DNA of 64,000 nucleotides from Planctomycetota bacterium (GCA_019456255.1 VRUG01000010.1:1-64000), one strand, 5' to 3'. Counted from the stretch's first letter, positions 53,682 to 63,975 are shown. Notes: generated by a model from the letters alone, not told the origin. Program-made: numbers and translations.

Positions 53682-55550
53682 TCACTCAACCGTAACACTT
53701 TTGGCAAGATTTCGAGGCTTATCGACGTCATGACCACGCAAAACCGCCGCATGATAAGCCAACAGCTGAAGCGGAACTACCGTCAGCATAGGCTGCAGCG
53801 CCTCTGGAGCATCAGGGACTGTTATCAAATGGTCGGCATACGGCTTTACTTTATCATCACCTTCGGTCGCTACAACTATCGTCTTGCCCCCGCGGGCACG
53901 AACCTCTGAGATGTTACCCATTATTTTTTCATACTGCGGGCCTGCCGTTGCGATAAATACTACAGGCATTTCATCTGAAAGCAATGCTATAGGACCGTGC
54001 TTCATCTCAGCCGCCGGAAGACCCTCTGCGTGAATATAACTTATCTCTTTAAGCTTTAAAGCACCTTCCAATGCTACTGGATAATTAAAACCGCGGCCTA
54101 AAAATAGCCAGTTCTCCTTGGTAATATTAGCTGAGGCTATTTCCTTGATATGCTCCGACTGTTGAAGGATACTAGATATCTTATCCGGTATTTTGGCAAA
54201 TTCTGATATGTACATCTTCGCTTCGTCACTGCTTATCTGTTTGCGCCTGCCAAGCTCTATCGCAAGCATCGTCAAAACCGCAACCTGACCCATAAACGCC
54301 TTCGTACTGGCAACACCTATCTCAGGACCAACATGAAGATAAATACCGCCATCTGTTTCACGGGCTATTGTAGAACCTACTACATTAACCAGACCAATAA
54401 CCGTTGCGCCTTTTTCCTTGGCTTCGCCTATCGCCGCTATTGTATCAAGAGTCTCACCTGACTGGCTTATTGCTATTACAAATGTTCCCTCATCGATAAT
54501 CGGGTTGCGATACCGAAACTCACTGGCATATTCTACCTCCGTGGGTACACGAAGAAGCTTCTCAAACAAAAATTCACCTATCAAACCAGCATGAAACGCT
54601 GTCCCGCAGGCTGTCAGTATAAGACGTTTCATTCCCGCCATATCATGCAGATATTTGTCCATACCACCAAGTTTGATCTTGTCGTTTTGCTTATCAAGGC
54701 GGCCTCCCATACACATTGTCAACGCCTTGGGCTGCTCGAATATCTCTTTGAGCATCATACACTCAAAACCGTCAAGTTCTATCTCGGCAAGTGATATCTC
54801 TATTTCCTGCAAATCTTTAGTTACTTCAACATTATCAACTGTCTTCGTACTAAACTGTTCACTGCTAATTGTTACCATCTCATTGTCAGATAGATAAATC
54901 GCCTGTTTCGTATGCTCCACTATCGCCGCTGCATCAGATGCTAATATATATTCGTTCTCACCAACTCCCAAAATCAAAGGACTTCCCTTCTTGGCGCCAA
55001 TCAGAATATCAGGATAGTCCGCACAAAGAATCGCAAGACCATAAGTACCTTGCAATTCATGAAGCGCTCTTTGAACCGACCACTCAAATTTATTTTGCCC
55101 GTCTGTCTGCTTCTTCCATTTGCCGTCGTCACCTTCAGTGTAAAAATAACCAATCAAATTCGCTATGACCTCGGTATCTGTATCTGTAGAAAATGTCACT
55201 CCCTTATCTCGAAGCCAGATTTTAAGTGTATCAAAGTTTTCAACAATGCCGTTATGAACAACCGCTATCTTACCTGTATAGTCCAGATGAGGATGAGCAT
55301 TCGTCGTATTAGGCTTACCATGAGTCGCCCACCGCGTATGGCCAATGCCAATCGTATCGCTCTTATTAGGCTCCTCTAATATCCCTTCTAAAACCTTTAT
55401 CCTCCCGCCTTTCTTCGTGACATGTATCACCCCGTCTCTCAGCAACGCAACGCCCGCAGAATCATACCCCCGATATTCAAGACGCTTCAAACCTTCCAAC
55501 AAAATAGGCTGAGCCGTTTTCTTACCTAAATAAGCCACTATTCCGCACAT
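53682..55550 (-). CDS. glmS: Glutamine--fructose-6-phosphate aminotransferase
   Basis: 622 aa, SD AAGGA. Ntn glutaminase domain with Cys2 in MCGIVAYLGKK, GHTRWATHGKPN, NGIVENFDTLK; two SIS domains with ACGTAFHAGLIGEFLF, AISQSGETLDTIAAI, GRGFNYPVALEGALKLKEIS; C-terminal LAKSVTVE. Makes glucosamine-6-P for peptidoglycan. Own promoter at 55662-55690. Confidence 0.97.
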   Translation of the reverse strand: MCGIVAYLGKKTAQPILLEGLKRLEYRGYDSAGVALLRDGVIHVTKKGGRIKVLEGILEEPNKSDTIGIGHTRWATHGKPNTTNAHPHLDYTGKIAVVHNGIVENFDTLKIWLRDKGVTFSTDTDTEVIANLIGYFYTEGDDGKWKKQTDGQNKFEWSVQRALHELQGTYGLAILCADYPDILIGAKKGSPLILGVGENEYILASDAAAIVEHTKQAIYLSDNEMVTISSEQFSTKTVDNVEVTKDLQEIEISLAEIELDGFECMMLKEIFEQPKALTMCMGGRLDKQNDKIKLGGMDKYLHDMAGMKRLILTACGTAFHAGLIGEFLFEKLLRVPTEVEYASEFRYRNPIIDEGTFVIAISQSGETLDTIAAIGEAKEKGATVIGLVNVVGSTIARETDGGIYLHVGPEIGVASTKAFMGQVAVLTMLAIELGRRKQISSDEAKMYISEFAKIPDKISSILQQSEHIKEIASANITKENWLFLGRGFNYPVALEGALKLKEISYIHAEGLPAAEMKHGPIALLSDEMPVVFIATAGPQYEKIMGNISEVRARGGKTIVVATEGDDKVKPYADHLITVPDAPEALQPMLTVVPLQLLAYHAAVLRGHDVDKPRNLAKSVTVE

Positions 55551-55661
55551 CTATTTTTCCTTGAATATTCACAATTCATTGAAAAAGCTTCCTCGACAAA
55601 AAGCTCAAACAGCATAATGAAACAACAACAAATCTAACCGAAAACAAATTTCAGATGCATT

Positions 55662-55690
55662 ATTATAGGGCAATCCACCCAATTTGACAA
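55662..55690 (-). promoter_or_regulatory. Sigma-70 promoter of glmS
   Basis: On the minus strand TTGTCA (55685-55690), 17-nt spacer, perfect TATAAT (55662-55667). Leader about 105 nt, in principle long enough for post-transcriptional control; I see no glmS ribozyme core by eye. The same bases carry TTGACA on the plus strand, possibly for hisH. Confidence 0.65.
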
Positions 55691-55756
55691 ATCAATTTCA
55701 CCCAATTGCTAAATTCTTTATTGCATAGAACTTACAAAAATATTACCATTTAGCCC

Positions 55757-56380
55757 ATGATAGTTGTTATTGATTATAAAGCGGGAAATCTTACCAGTGT
55801 CAAGCTGGCATTCGAGCATATCGGCCAAGATGTGGTTATAACCGATAAGCCCGAAATTATTGTCAAAGCCCAGCGGGTCGTTTTTCCAGGCGTTGGGGCT
55901 GCCAATTCGGCCATGGATAACCTGCGAAATCTCGGGATACGCGATGCTATCGTAGAAGTGGTCGAAAAAGGTGTCCCGTTTTTAGGTATTTGTATTGGGA
56001 TGCAGCTTCTCTTTGATTACAGCGAAGAAAACAACGGTACCGACTGCCTTGGCATAATACCTGGCAACGTGAAAAAATTTAAAACTGATGATCAATTTTG
56101 TAAGATCCCGCAGATGGGATGGAACGCTGTGAACTTCGCCAGGAAGCATCCGGTATTTGAATCCATTGAAGATAAGAGCGAATTCTATTTCGTGCACAGT
56201 TTTTATCCGAGCCCGGCAAAAAATGAAAACATCATAGGACAAACCGATTACGCTGATGTCACATTCGCCAGTGCCGCTGGACATGACAATATCATAGCAA
56301 CACAATTTCACCCGGAAAAATCCGGCGATATAGGATTAAAGCTGCTTGAAAATTTCTGTAAATGGGGTGGCAAATGTTGA
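55757..56380 (+). CDS. hisH: Imidazole glycerol phosphate synthase, glutaminase subunit
   Basis: 207 aa. Class I glutamine amidotransferase: VVIDYKAGNLTSVKLAFEHI, VFPGVGAANSAM, nucleophile Cys in FLGICIGMQLLFDYS, and His-Glu in TQFHPEKSGDIGLKLLENF. Supplies ammonia to HisF. No clear SD before the ATG. The end overlaps hisF by 7 bp. Confidence 0.95.
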   Translation: MIVVIDYKAGNLTSVKLAFEHIGQDVVITDKPEIIVKAQRVVFPGVGAANSAMDNLRNLGIRDAIVEVVEKGVPFLGICIGMQLLFDYSEENNGTDCLGIIPGNVKKFKTDDQFCKIPQMGWNAVNFARKHPVFESIEDKSEFYFVHSFYPSPAKNENIIGQTDYADVTFASAAGHDNIIATQFHPEKSGDIGLKLLENFCKWGGKC

Positions 56381-57153
56381 CAAAAAGGATCATCCCGTGC
56401 CTCGACGTGCATGATAAAAAAGTTACCAAGGGCGTTCAGTTTCAAAACAACGTTGTACTTGGCGACCCCGTCGAGATGGCGGTTCGTTACAGCGACGGCG
56501 GATGCGATGAATTGGTATTTTATGACATCACCGCTTCGGCTCATAACCGCCCCATCGACATAGAGATGGTCAAAGATGTCGCAAAGGCTGTCCATATCCC
56601 ATTTGCCGTTGGCGGCGGAATAAAGGGGCTCGAAGATATGAGAGCCGTTCTATTAGCAGGAGCAGAAAAAGTATCCGTTAATTCACTCGCTGTAAAAGAG
56701 CCCAATATCATTGCACAGGGAGCCAAGGAATTCGGTTCGCAATGTATAGTACTTGGGATAGATCCGGTCAAAACCCAGGACATTGAAAAATTTCCAAGCG
56801 GCTACGAAATTACCACCAGAGGGTTTAGACAAAGAACAGGAATCGATTGTCTCCAATGGGTCAAAAAGGCCGCAGACCTTGGTGTCGGCGAGATCGTTGT
56901 AAACAGTGTCGATGCTGACGGCATGCGGACAGGCTATAACATAGAACTGACGAAAATGGTCGCAGAAAACGTTTCGATACCAGTAGTCGCCTCCGGAGGC
57001 GCAGGGGTGCCTGCGCATTTAACCGAGGTATTCAAGGTCGCACATGCCGATGCCGCGATTATCGCAAGCATGATACACACCGAAGAATATTCTATCAGGC
57101 AGATAAAAGACGAACTTATCCGCGACGGAATACCCATAAGACAAAAATGGTAA
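56374..57153 (+). CDS. hisF: Imidazole glycerol phosphate synthase, cyclase subunit
   Basis: 259 aa from ATG 56374 (MLTKRIIPCLDVHDKKVTKG), the normal HisF start; an ATG four codons earlier lies inside hisH. TIM barrel with DELVFYDITAS, PFAVGGGIKGLEDM, VVNSVDADGMRTGYNIEL and VVASGGAGVPAHL. Histidine biosynthesis. Coupled to hisH by overlap (ATGTTGA). Confidence 0.96.
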   Translation: MLTKRIIPCLDVHDKKVTKGVQFQNNVVLGDPVEMAVRYSDGGCDELVFYDITASAHNRPIDIEMVKDVAKAVHIPFAVGGGIKGLEDMRAVLLAGAEKVSVNSLAVKEPNIIAQGAKEFGSQCIVLGIDPVKTQDIEKFPSGYEITTRGFRQRTGIDCLQWVKKAADLGVGEIVVNSVDADGMRTGYNIELTKMVAENVSIPVVASGGAGVPAHLTEVFKVAHADAAIIASMIHTEEYSIRQIKDELIRDGIPIRQKW

Positions 57154-57267
57154 TCTTATAACACACTTCGCAAACTCACCACAAACGTCTTTCTTCGATT
57201 TTTGAATTTTAATATTTATCTTCCACTCTGTGTACTCTGTGGCTAAAATTCTTTTCCGCAATACGAA

Positions 57268-57309
57268 TTAGATTTTTTCAAAACTAAACCTGTGGCCGCT
57301 GGCGTCGAT
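57268..57309 (-). pseudogene. Displaced clpB 3'-end fragment (13 codons plus stop)
   Basis: Minus-strand codons read [13 protein letters not shown] and then TAA, exactly the last 13 residues of ClpB encoded at 59462. The DNA differs at four sites only (AGG/AGA, AAA/AAG, ATC/ATA, TAA/TAG), all silent. It lies 2.2 kb beyond the intact clpB end in the same orientation, with the LamG gene between. This is the pattern left when an element integrates in a gene's 3' end and supplies a replacement end. Confidence 0.8.
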
Positions 57310-57450
57310 GGAAACGCCGACGCTGTATTCCTGGCATCAATAACGCACTTCGCAAACTGCGCCACCGGGCATGCCCAGGGCACTTGCCGCAACGGTTTCT
57401 TTGAAACCGACCTTACCTCTGCTATTCGCAGAGACAAGGATTTTGCATTC

Positions 57451-57738
57451 AACCACGGGTAAATCCGTGGTTTCCTGTAAGGAAGAATGAAGCAATACCT
57501 AAAAGATAAAGCCATACCAGTAAATCTATAGACCCCCCATCAGAGCCCAAGCGATAGCGCAGGGTGCCTCCCCATTTGTCATTCCTAACTTGATTAGGAA
57601 TCCATAAATATTTAGCCCCCAAGTTTACCTTGGGGGTTGTTTTCATGTCTCTCCCGTCATCTTGCCTGTCCTACGTAGCTTTACGCGAAGGAGGGGCATA
57701 ACCGCCGCAAAAGAGTCACTCAAAAAGTGACTTTTTTT
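57451..57738 (+). other. Intergenic region with four hairpins, including two terminator-like ones
   Basis: Part of the 733-bp gap 57154-57886. Inverted repeats: AACCACGG/CCGTGGTT (57451-57472), ATTCCTAA/TTAGGAAT (57581-57601), CCCCCAAG/CTTGGGGG followed by TTGTTTT (57616-57643), AGTCACT/AGTGACT followed by seven T (57714-57738). The last two look like plus-strand terminators that isolate the downstream gene from read-through. A 19-bp near-repeat (ATAACRCACTTCGCAAACT) occurs at 57158 and 57340. No convincing ORF. Confidence 0.6.
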
Positions 57739-57810
57739 GATGTTTTTTGTAACCCCAGTAACACTAATAAGTTAAACACCTGTTTGTGGTAAAAAAATAT
57801 CTCTTTTTTC

Positions 57811-57839
57811 TTGACCTTTTGCCATATTTTTGGTATTCT
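57811..57839 (+). promoter_or_regulatory. Promoter of the BP74/dockerin/LamG gene
   Basis: TTGACC (57811-57816), 17-nt spacer, TATTCT (57834-57839). The start codon at 57887 follows a strong GGAGG ribosome site. Confidence 0.5.
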
Positions 57840-57886
57840 TCTAATATAGGATATAGTGAGGGGGCAACTCGTAAACGGAGGTCAAA

Positions 57887-59452
57887 ATGAGAAAGTTATT
57901 TTTTATCTCAGTTTTTTTTGCCTGGCTTCTCATCTGTCCCTTTGTCTCACCGGCCCAAGCTGAGACAGTCTATTTCCTTGTGGCCGAAATATCTCCTTTT
58001 TACAACGACTCTTATGTGCTGCCTCTAAGTAATACCGCAGATATCGCGCACGCAAGGGACCTGATCGGATATGGAACTAGCGCAGGCAATGCCATCGTTG
58101 TTGCCACGACCGAATATTCAAACCCCGATGGCCTGAACCGTAACTACGTCCTACCGATGCTGCCTGCATGGTCATGGCGTATACAGAATTTTCTTGGTTT
58201 TGCAGACTTTACAATAGAAATTCTGGACGGCACGCCTACAGACGTTGAAAATAGTCTTATGGGCACCATTGGTTTCTGGTCATATACCGTTGTGGCAGAG
58301 TTGGGAACGGACCTCGAGCCATGGAATTGCAATTTGAGTGCAGAGGGGATTATCGATTTTGATGACTTGAACATGCTCGTCGGACAATGGCAGCAAAATC
58401 TACTATGGGGACCCGATATTGATGGCAGCAATAAGGTAGGCCTTGGAGACTTTAACATAATCGCGAATCATTGGACGGATTGTCTCGGTATTCCTTCATG
58501 GGCAAGCTACCCAAAGCCAACCGACACAGCCACCGGTGCAGGACTACACATTCTCCTTAAATGGGCAGCTGCACCGGATGCGGTATCTCATGACCTGTTT
58601 TTCGGGACCGATGAGGCTGAGGTGACTGATGCTGATACCAACGACGCGAATGTCTATATGGGCAACTATACTTTGTCTCAGTGGGATACAGACATCTATG
58701 ATTCAAATGGACTTGAATATGTAGCGAGTTATTACTGGCGAGTTGATGAGAGAACACCCTGCGAGATAGCCAAGGGCGACACCTGGAGTTTTACCACGAT
58801 GCCAGAGCCGAGCGCTGCCCCAGTTGCATGGTGGAAATTCGACGAGGGTAATGATGTCAATGTGATCGATTCTGCCGGTAACAACGACGGAATTTTGCGG
58901 GGCGGTACGACGTGGGTTACCGGAAAAGTTGGGCCGAATGCCTTGCAATTCGATGGCAGTAACGACTGGGTCCAGATTCCAGATGATGACACCCTTGACA
59001 TTGTAGGGCAGATGACCATCAGTGCATGGATCAAATGTAACGATACCGGTTTTACTCCAATTGTAGCCAAGCAGCCTGGGTGCTCATCTGATTTTTACCC
59101 CGGCAATTACCAACTCTATATTGTTCTCGATAAACTGAAGTTTGCTCACGAAACAGATTCGTGCTCTGACTATATAGCTTACGAATCGTCATCATCTGTT
59201 CCCGAGAATGTCTGGCTGCACGTTGCGGTCACCATTGTACAGGGTGGCGATGTGAATTTTTACATAAACGGTGCCGGTGCCGGCTCGCAGCCGCAAAGTG
59301 GGGTGTTTGGCATTGTGAACGATGAGCCGGTCCGAATTGGGAGATTCGGATGGTCCGACTTTCTTGGAACCATCGACGATGTACAATTATATAATAAGGC
59401 TTTAAACGCAACTGAAATTCTACAGATTTACGATAATGGCATAAGTCCGTAG
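57887..59452 (+). CDS. Secreted multidomain protein: BP74-like, dockerin-like, Fn3-like and LamG domains
   Basis: 521 aa, signal peptide to about residue 25 (SPAQA). N-terminal domain (about 26-145, VYFLVAEISPFYNDS, IAHARDLIGYGTSAG) resembles the BP74 N-terminal family. At about 146-205 two dockerin-type Ca-binding loops: LSAEGIIDFDDLNMLVGQW and PDIDGSNKVGLGDFNIIANH. Then a Fn3-like module (SYYWRVDERTPC..GDTWSF) and a C-terminal LamG/concanavalin fold (VAWWKFDEGNDVNVIDSAGN, NALQFDGSNDWVQIPDDD, LGTIDDVQLYNKALNATEI). Probably extracellular carbohydrate or surface binding. It is the only gene inside the segment bounded by the clpB 3' end and its copy. Confidence 0.85.
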   Translation: MRKLFFISVFFAWLLICPFVSPAQAETVYFLVAEISPFYNDSYVLPLSNTADIAHARDLIGYGTSAGNAIVVATTEYSNPDGLNRNYVLPMLPAWSWRIQNFLGFADFTIEILDGTPTDVENSLMGTIGFWSYTVVAELGTDLEPWNCNLSAEGIIDFDDLNMLVGQWQQNLLWGPDIDGSNKVGLGDFNIIANHWTDCLGIPSWASYPKPTDTATGAGLHILLKWAAAPDAVSHDLFFGTDEAEVTDADTNDANVYMGNYTLSQWDTDIYDSNGLEYVASYYWRVDERTPCEIAKGDTWSFTTMPEPSAAPVAWWKFDEGNDVNVIDSAGNNDGILRGGTTWVTGKVGPNALQFDGSNDWVQIPDDDTLDIVGQMTISAWIKCNDTGFTPIVAKQPGCSSDFYPGNYQLYIVLDKLKFAHETDSCSDYIAYESSSSVPENVWLHVAVTIVQGGDVNFYINGAGAGSQPQSGVFGIVNDEPVRIGRFGWSDFLGTIDDVQLYNKALNATEILQIYDNGISP

Positions 59453-59461
59453 AAATTTTAA

Positions 59462-62041
59462 CTATATCTTTTCAAAACTAAATCTGTGGCCGCTGGCGTC
59501 GATTTTTATCTTGTCGCCCTCGGCGAAGTCACCAGCTAAAAGCTTAGCTGCCAATGGATTTTCAAGCCGCTGCTGAATAGTCCTCTTGATAGGCCTGGCA
59601 CCAAACGCAACGTCATAACCCTCATCCATTATCTGATCCTTGGCATCACCGCTGATATCAACAGTGATCTTGCGACCAGCCAGCCGCTCAGCCAACTCTT
59701 CCAACTGCATCTCAACAATTTTCTTCAGGTCCTCTTTACCAAGCATATGAAAAACTATCACCTCATCGATTCGATTCAAAAATTCAGGCTTAAAATACTG
59801 CTTCAAAACATCCTTAACATGAGCCTCTATCTCCCAGTCGGCGCCGTCCTCTTCGGTCAGCTCCTGAATATGATAGCTGGCAAGATTACTCGTCATAATA
59901 ATTACCGCATTTTTAAAATCTACCGTCCGCCCCTGACCATCCGTAAGCCGCCCGTCGTCAAAAACCTGAAGCAAAACATTAAACACATCGATATGCGCCT
60001 TTTCTATCTCATCCAGAAGAATCACCGAATAGGGTTTTCGCCTAACCGCCTCGGTTAACCTGCCCCCCTCTTCATACCCGACATATCCCGGCGGTGAACC
60101 TATAAGCCTCGCAACCGAATGCTGCTCCATAAACTCACTCATATCAATACGCACCATCGCGTTCGGGTCATTAAAAAGAAAGTCCGCCAACGCCTTGGAC
60201 AATTCTGTCTTGCCCACACCGGTAGGCCCAAGGAACAAAAACGAACCTATAGGACGATTCGAATCGCCAAGACCAGCTCGGCTCCTCCGAACAGCGTTAC
60301 ACAATGCAGCAACGCCCTCACTCTGACCAACCACGCGACTGCTAAGCTCTGCCTCCATATTTATCAAACGCTCACGCTCACCGCTCAATAACTTCGCAAC
60401 CGGTATCCCCGACCACTTTGAAACAACCTCCGCGATATGCTCCTCGCCGACCTCATTGCGAATAATAGATTTGTCGGACTTTGACAACTGACCCTCTTTT
60501 TCATCCAGCTCCTTTTTAAACTCCGCTATCGTCCCGTACTTCAACCTCGCTGCCTCCTCTAATTCACCATTACGCTGAGCGTTCTCGAACTGGTTCTGCG
60601 CATCCTCTATATTCTTTTTCAATTCTTTTATCTTATCAAGCTCACCCTTTTCACTCTCCCATCGCCCAGTCAACGCCGTGTCACGTTCTTTAAGTTCTGC
60701 TAATTGCTTTTCAGTATTTTTCAATCGCTCCTTACTCGCGTTATCAGTCTCTTTCTTCAAGGCCTCCCGCTCGATCTCAAGCTGAACGATCTTCCTGCGA
60801 ATATCGTCAAGCTCTGCCGGCAGCGAATCATTCTCAATACGAAGCTTACTCGCCGCCTCATCCATCAAATCTATCGCCTTGTCCGGCAGCCATCTATCTG
60901 ATATATACCGATTCGAAAGTGTCGCCGCCGCCACCAAAGCACCATCGGTTATCCGCACACCATGATGCGTATCATAACGGTCCTTCAAGCCGCGAAGTAT
61001 CGCAATCGTTTCCTCGACACTCGGCGGGTCAACCATTATAGGCTGAAAACGCCTCTCCAAAGCTGCGTCCTTCTCAACATATTTCCGATACTCATCTATC
61101 GTCGTCGCCCCGATACACCTAAGCTCACCCCTCGCAAGTGAAGGCTTCAATAAATTACCCGCGTCAACCGCACCTTCGGCCTTACCGGCACCGACAATCG
61201 TATGCAATTCATCTATGAAAAGAATTATCTCACCTGCGGCGGCTATCACCTCTTTCAATACCGCCTTGAAACGGTCCTCGAACTCACCTCTAAATTTCGT
61301 ACCAGCTACCAAGGACCCCATATCCAACGCGATTATCCTCTTATTCATCAAACATGTCGGCACATCACCAGCTACTATCCGCTGCGCAAGACCTTCAGCT
61401 ATCGCTGTCTTACCAACTCCAGGCTCACCTATCAAAACTGGATTGTTCTTCGTCCGACGATTCAATACCTGCATGCACCGGCGAATCTCATCATCACGAC
61501 CAATTACCGGGTCAAGCTTACCCCGCCTCGCCATCTCCAATAGATCAATTCCGTATCGCTCCAACGCTTTATATTTCGCCTCAGGATTCGCGTCCGTTAT
61601 CTTCTCGCCGCCGCGAATGTCCTTCAATGCCTGCTCGATCTTCTCCGATGTCACCGAGTTAACGTCAAAAACCTGTTTCGCGTCACTGCCGACCGACGCA
61701 AGTGACATAAACAAATGCTCAACACTTAGATACTCATCGCCCATCGCGTCCGCCTTGTTCTGAGCGTCCAGCACTATCTGATTCAATGCAGGTTCAGGCA
61801 GCAGCTGCTCTTCGCTTTGCCCCTGCGCAAGCCTGCCGATTTCACTCTCGGTCATACTCCGTATCTGCCCTATGTCAGCCCCTATCTTCTTCAACGCCAT
61901 TACAGCGACGCCATCTTCGTCACTCAATATCGCGTCTAACAAATGAAGCGGTGACAATACCATATTAGACTTCGACATCGCTATCTGCTGAGCTGTCGCC
62001 AACGCCTCCTGAGCCCTCAACGTAAATTTATCAAACTTCAT
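59462..62041 (-). CDS. clpB: ATP-dependent disaggregase ClpB
   Basis: 859 aa, SD AAGGG. Clp N-domain repeats, Walker [21 protein letters not shown], middle coiled-coil domain (about 405-525) as expected for ClpB rather than ClpA/C, second Walker [20 protein letters not shown], sensor and C-terminal D2 small domain. Works with DnaK on aggregates. No CIRCE element is seen in the 300-bp upstream gap 62042-62343. The last codons are duplicated at 57268-57309. The hsp end [10 protein letters not shown] is not the usual acidic ClpB tail. Confidence 0.96.
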   Translation of the reverse strand: MKFDKFTLRAQEALATAQQIAMSKSNMVLSPLHLLDAILSDEDGVAVMALKKIGADIGQIRSMTESEIGRLAQGQSEEQLLPEPALNQIVLDAQNKADAMGDEYLSVEHLFMSLASVGSDAKQVFDVNSVTSEKIEQALKDIRGGEKITDANPEAKYKALERYGIDLLEMARRGKLDPVIGRDDEIRRCMQVLNRRTKNNPVLIGEPGVGKTAIAEGLAQRIVAGDVPTCLMNKRIIALDMGSLVAGTKFRGEFEDRFKAVLKEVIAAAGEIILFIDELHTIVGAGKAEGAVDAGNLLKPSLARGELRCIGATTIDEYRKYVEKDAALERRFQPIMVDPPSVEETIAILRGLKDRYDTHHGVRITDGALVAAATLSNRYISDRWLPDKAIDLMDEAASKLRIENDSLPAELDDIRRKIVQLEIEREALKKETDNASKERLKNTEKQLAELKERDTALTGRWESEKGELDKIKELKKNIEDAQNQFENAQRNGELEEAARLKYGTIAEFKKELDEKEGQLSKSDKSIIRNEVGEEHIAEVVSKWSGIPVAKLLSGERERLINMEAELSSRVVGQSEGVAALCNAVRRSRAGLGDSNRPIGSFLFLGPTGVGKTELSKALADFLFNDPNAMVRIDMSEFMEQHSVARLIGSPPGYVGYEEGGRLTEAVRRKPYSVILLDEIEKAHIDVFNVLLQVFDDGRLTDGQGRTVDFKNAVIIMTSNLASYHIQELTEEDGADWEIEAHVKDVLKQYFKPEFLNRIDEVIVFHMLGKEDLKKIVEMQLEELAERLAGRKITVDISGDAKDQIMDEGYDVAFGARPIKRTIQQRLENPLAAKLLAGDFAEGDKIKIDASGHRFSFEKI

Positions 62042-62343
62042 TTCATTGACCCTTAATCGAATTTATACACTTCCATATATAAGTACGCAAAATTCGTGCC
62101 CAAAGCACGTAAAATTATAAAACCCTTTACCACAACAACTTACAAAACCCCAGCCACCTGCCTGTCATGCCATTTTGGCAGTTTTTCACGGCACTAATCT
62201 GCCCGCCAAACAACCAGCACCAAAACACCGCATTTTACCACGGAGATAAATGCACCGAATCACCTTTTCAATTTAAGATTTACTAATCAAGGACATTGCG
62301 TGTATAATCATATCGAACTTATTTTTATTTGAAGGAACGTCGC

Positions 62344-62832
62344 ATGATTAAAAAAGGATTTTTAGTTTTATTTTTACTAACCTTGTTCGCCGGATGCAAA
62401 TCCGAGCCCTACATAGAGCGAAACGCCTTTCAGCTTGATACCAGCGACAGGACTTTAGCACTATTGACTGAAACGAGATGGGACAAACCGATTAGAAAAA
62501 AACTCGCATGGTACGGCTTTCCTGTAAAACATTATACCCTCGCAAAAAAAGGCGCAACTGAAAACGAGCGTAAATCGGCCGCCAGAAGAGCCGGTATCAG
62601 ATATGGACTGCGTATTATACCGGGAGAAGTCGTCGACCAATGCATCGCCAACAAATCAGCTATAAAATTCGATACCTTCAGAATCGAACTGATTGACCTT
62701 AGAAAAGATGAAGTTGAACTCATAATTGAAAAAGGAGGATGGATTGAAACCTGCCCGCTGGCAAGCCCAGCATTTAATTTCACGCCTCTATTCCAGGAAC
62801 TTATCGAAACTTTCGTAAAACAATGGTGGTAG
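62344..62832 (+). CDS. Small lipoprotein of unknown function
   Basis: Start at ATG 62344, 7 nt after GAAGGA; a TTG at 62329 overlaps the ribosome site. About 162 aa. Signal MIKKGFLVLFLLTLFAGC with lipobox Cys. The rest has mixed alpha/beta content (TRWDKPIRKKLAWYGFPVKH, RRAGIRYGLRIIPGEVVDQC), reminiscent of small envelope proteins with a nucleotide-free fold. No family recognised. Confidence 0.75.
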   Translation: MIKKGFLVLFLLTLFAGCKSEPYIERNAFQLDTSDRTLALLTETRWDKPIRKKLAWYGFPVKHYTLAKKGATENERKSAARRAGIRYGLRIIPGEVVDQCIANKSAIKFDTFRIELIDLRKDEVELIIEKGGWIETCPLASPAFNFTPLFQELIETFVKQWW

Positions 62833-62841
62833 GACTATCGA

Positions 62842-63975
62842 TTATTTTTGCTTCGCTTTTTGCTTTTCAAGATAGGCGTCAATTTTATTCTTAACAAACT
62901 CGATGCGCTCACAAATCGGCAACTTCTGGGTACATAAAGGCTCGCAGTTTCCGCAATGCGTGCAGCTGCCAAGATTGTTGTCCTCAAGCTTAATACCCCA
63001 ATGCCACATCAACCTTTCCATGATGTCCTTTTCACCAACGCCGAGTTTATAATGGTTATAAATATCCATGATTTTAGGAATGGCAATATCCTGCGGGCAG
63101 TCGTCGCAATACTGACAGCTGGTGCAAAGGTCGTTGAAATTCTCCTGCAAACTGTCCTTGATCTTCCCCACCGTCTCACCATCTATAGGCTTAAATCCAT
63201 CGACAGCACGCAATGCCTCATCCAAATGCTTTTGATTCCCAAATCCAACGAGAGCAACCGTAATTCGCGGGTCGTTAATTAAAAATCTAAGAGAAGCCTC
63301 CACTACTGTTTCATCACTTTGGGTCTTTACAAAATCAAAAAGTTCCGGGTTCTGCGGTATCACACCGCCGCCAAGAGGATTCATAATCACCAGACCCTTA
63401 CCCGATTTCGCAGCTGCATCGACACCAACCTCGCGATATGGAAAATTCATTATCGAATAGCCAAGCAAAATACCATCGAATGGATAGTCGCCGAGCATCT
63501 TTTCAATGTCACCACCCACAAGATGAGTCGAAACACAAATATGCTTTATCAAACCCTCTTCTTTTAGCTTCTCGAATTCCTTAAGAACACCGTTAGCTTT
63601 TCGCTCCTCGTACTGCTCCAAAGTAATAATGCACCAGAAATGATAAAAATCAATATAGTCAACATTTAGCCTCTTAAGCGAACTTTCAATATTCTCCCTT
63701 ACCTCACCGGGAGTAGCTTTGCTCGATTTCGTCGAAACATAAAAAGGCTTTTCCGCCCGCGTCTTATTCATCTCCTTGATCGCCATCCCCACAATAATCT
63801 CAGATTTATCGTCAACATAAAGAGGTGCGGTGTCGAAATAGTTAATACCTTTGTCATACGCGTTTTTCACAAGCTCAGCACCCACATCAAGATTCTTATT
63901 GTCATCAAAACGCATCGCGCCGAATCCAACAGCTGACACTTCTATCCCTGTCTGCCCGTAAGTTTTATAAATCAT
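62842..63975 (-). CDS. Aldo/keto reductase with C-terminal 4Fe-4S domain
   Basis: 377 aa, SD AAGG. AKR barrel: MIYKTYGQTGIEVSAVGFGA, NYFDTAPLYVDDKSEIIVG (catalytic Tyr), Lys in YVSTKSSKATP, DYIDFYHFW (His). C-terminal Fe-S part about 280-350: CTSCQYCDDCPQDIAIPK and CTHCGNCEPLC. Typical of anaerobe aldo/keto reductases that use ferredoxin-like centres. Cytoplasmic; substrate unknown. Confidence 0.93.
   Translation of the reverse strand: MIYKTYGQTGIEVSAVGFGAMRFDDNKNLDVGAELVKNAYDKGINYFDTAPLYVDDKSEIIVGMAIKEMNKTRAEKPFYVSTKSSKATPGEVRENIESSLKRLNVDYIDFYHFWCIITLEQYEERKANGVLKEFEKLKEEGLIKHICVSTHLVGGDIEKMLGDYPFDGILLGYSIMNFPYREVGVDAAAKSGKGLVIMNPLGGGVIPQNPELFDFVKTQSDETVVEASLRFLINDPRITVALVGFGNQKHLDEALRAVDGFKPIDGETVGKIKDSLQENFNDLCTSCQYCDDCPQDIAIPKIMDIYNHYKLGVGEKDIMERLMWHWGIKLEDNNLGSCTHCGNCEPLCTQKLPICERIEFVKNKIDAYLEKQKAKQK

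Noticed and set aside
55551-55756. glmS ribozyme in the glmS leader
   Set aside because: The roughly 105-nt leader shows no recognisable ribozyme core by eye; a covariance-model search would be needed to exclude it.
57243-57515. Minus-strand 90-codon frame in the hisF-LamG gap
   Set aside because: It reads through the clpB 3' fragment in a different frame, has no ribosome site and no recognisable domain; the true coding remnant there is the 13-codon clpB end.
62042-62343. Heat-shock CIRCE or sigma-32 site before clpB
   Set aside because: No TTAGCACTC-N9-GAGTGCTAA element and no good CTTGAA/CCCCAT pair found; only a short GTGC/GCAC repeat is present.
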